Assembly: GCA_022843625.1 (NCBI GenBank)
Contig: JALHNH010000008.1
Coordinates: 124,001-188,000 of the forward strand
Source of the DNA: Bryobacter sp.
Lineage (GTDB): Bacteria; Acidobacteriota; Terriglobia; Bryobacterales; Bryobacteraceae
Length of the DNA stretch: 64,000 bases
Direction: 5' to 3'
Shown: positions 63,116 through 64,000 of the stretch, one piece after another
How the letters are laid out: each line of letters begins with the position of its first letter
How positions within the stretch are numbered: position 1 is the stretch's first letter
Notes under the pieces: generated by a model
What the model was told of the DNA's origin: nothing
What the model saw: the letters and a program-made list of their open reading frames with translations, nothing else
Database searches by the model: none
Position numbers and translations under genes: made by a program

Positions 63116-63757
63116 CTACTCTCCCCCGATCAACCCCAGCCGCATCGCATGTTGTACCAGTTGCGCTGTCGTTTTCACCCCCAGATCATCCATCATCTTG
63201 TACTTGTGCGTCTCCACCGTACGCGATGAAATATCAAGCAGTCCACCAATTTCTTTCGCCGATTTCCCCTCTGCCAATAACTGCAGCACCTCCCGCTGCC
63301 TCGGAGTCAATTCAATACTCTGTTTCACATGCCGGCGCGTCTCATCAAGCCATTCCTCCAGTGCCGGTCCCCGCAATTGGGGCGAGATAAATCTCTGGCC
63401 ACGCACCACCTCCCGTATCGCCTGCACCAGCTCATCCGACGCAGCATGCTTCAGCACATAGCCCGCCGCCCCAGCCTCCAGTGCCCGCGTCAGGTAACTC
63501 ATGTCTGCATGCATCGTCAGCAACACAACAGGTGCTTCCACCCCCTCCTCCCGCATCCTCCGCATCGCATCAATCCCGTTCAGCAGCGGCATCGAGATAT
63601 CCGCCACCACAACATCCGGCTTCAACTCCTTGGCCTGCTGCACCAACTCCATCCCGTCACTAGCCGTGCCGCAAAGTTCAAACTCCGGCTCGAGCAATCC
63701 CCTCAATCCATCCAGAACAATCCGGTGATCATCCGCCAGTAGAATCCGTCGTCGCAT
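63116..63757 (-). CDS. NarL/FixJ-type response regulator
   Basis: A protein of 213 residues starting MRRRILLADDHRIVLDGL. The receiver has its acidic pocket (LLADDH), phospho-acceptor Asp in VVVADISMP, and Lys in YVLKHA. The C-terminal LuxR helix-turn-helix is LTPRQREVLQLLAEGKSAKEI with ISSRTVETHKYKMM. The ATG at 63757 overlaps the kinase stop (TGATG), so it is preferred over the one at 63784. Phosphorylated by the adjacent kinase, it should bind DNA as a dimer; target genes are unknown. Confidence 0.92.
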   Translation of the reverse strand: MRRRILLADDHRIVLDGLRGLLEPEFELCGTASDGMELVQQAKELKPDVVVADISMPLLNGIDAMRRMREEGVEAPVVLLTMHADMSYLTRALEAGAAGYVLKHAASDELVQAIREVVRGQRFISPQLRGPALEEWLDETRRHVKQSIELTPRQREVLQLLAEGKSAKEIGGLLDISSRTVETHKYKMMDDLGVKTTAQLVQHAMRLGLIGGE

Positions 63758-64000
63758 CACACCGCCTCCCGCGACACTGGCCAATACACGTCAATTTCCG
63801 TACCCGCCCCCGGCTTCGACTCAAACTCCATGCGCCCTCCCAAAAGCCTCGCTCTTTCCTCCATACTGGCCAGCCCAAGCCCTGCCCGCCAATTCGTATC
63901 TTTACGATCAAAGCCCCGCCCATCATCCCGAATCGTCAAACACAACTCCGTCCCACGCGTCTCAATCCTTACCGTCACATTCTCCGCATTCGCATGCTTC
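63757..64000 (-). CDS. Sensor histidine kinase (NarX/DesK type), C-terminal part
   Basis: The frame is open to the window edge, so only about the last 80 residues are seen. They carry the end of a HATPase domain: the N-box region (KHANAENVTVRIE), LTIRDDGRGFD and GLGLASMEERARLLGG, as in HisKA_3 kinases that work with NarL-type regulators. The stop overlaps the response regulator ATG (TGATG), which shows operon structure. The sensor domain and membrane segments lie outside the window. Confidence 0.9.
   Translation of the reverse strand, partial: KHANAENVTVRIETRGTELCLTIRDDGRGFDRKDTNWRAGLGLASMEERARLLGGRMEFESKPGAGTEIDVYWPVSREAV

Noticed and set aside
1..64000. CRISPR arrays, tRNA or rRNA genes, IS elements, prophage
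   Set aside because: No regular direct repeats, no cloverleaf-like or rRNA sequence in the short intergenic gaps, and no transposase, integrase or phage structural genes were seen.

Overview
The window looks like part of an Acidobacteriota chromosome, most likely from the Bryobacterales / Solibacter lineage. This is inferred from gene content only: a VWFA protein of the acidobacterial type, an Oar-like TonB-dependent receptor with an N-terminal carboxypeptidase-regulatory domain, two DUF1549/DUF1553 + DUF1501 pairs, an ECF sigma factor next to a Ser/Thr kinase, and many Tat-exported Gfo/Idh/MocA and TIM-barrel sugar enzymes. The DNA is GC-rich with mostly C-ending codons. Genes are densely packed: many start/stop overlaps (ATGA, TGATG, TAATG), several convergent overlaps, and no gene-free stretch longer than about 220 bases. 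I see no tRNA, rRNA, CRISPR array, prophage or insertion sequence.

Layout. 1-4.9 kb: end of moaE, a DUF2141 protein, an MMPL/RND exporter, a VWFA protein, an Hfq-like Sm protein and an inositol monophosphatase. 5.0-7.3 kb: a hybrid histidine kinase split by an 11-bp tandem duplication. 7.4-13.6 kb: an NTF2-like protein, an orphan flagellin-like/FliS-like pair, a Tat oxidoreductase, a class II aldolase and a di-heme cytochrome. 13.6-21.6 kb: DUF427, DUF885, a methyltransferase with a coiled-coil tail, an MFS transporter, an FKBP isomerase, DUF418, a glycosyltransferase and signal peptidase I. 21.6-25.4 kb: a palindrome-rich intergenic region, PcrA/UvrD helicase, an orphan HigA-like regulator, and a 52-residue basic protein followed by a two-hairpin RNA candidate whose loops carry the anti-Shine-Dalgarno motif CCUCC.

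25.4-43.1 kb is metabolic: an amino acid permease, a sugar isomerase/epimerase-like protein, a double RidA-like protein, a degenerate receiver, a seven-heme TPR lipoprotein, then a plus-strand run of DUF1553, DUF1501, di-heme cytochrome c, PQQ dehydrogenase, TonB-dependent receptor and mannonate dehydratase-like protein. This run suggests uptake and periplasmic oxidation of a plant-derived polyol, alcohol or sugar acid (inference). 43.1-46.3 kb is a PadR-controlled ABC transporter operon. 46.3-54.9 kb holds a ceramidase-like protein, a DUF433/DUF5615 toxin-antitoxin pair, the second DUF1553/DUF1501 pair, and a less C-biased segment with a Gfo/Idh/MocA oxidoreductase and a HEAT-repeat protein. 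54.9-64 kb holds an ECF sigma/Ser-Thr kinase pair, a lipoprotein-like protein, a multi-pass membrane protein with no canonical start codon, a methyltransferase, a CPA1 Na+/H+ antiporter, a membrane gene split at an 8-base homopolymer, and a NarL-type two-component pair cut by the window edge.

The most unusual items are the small basic protein plus CCUCC-loop RNA at 25.0-25.35 kb, the duplication-split kinase, the ORF lacking ATG/GTG/TTG at 59.0-59.8 kb, the isolated flagellin/FliS-like pair, the Hfq-like protein with an altered YKH motif, and several genes with a -10-like hexamer 6-7 bases before the start codon, as expected for leaderless mRNAs.
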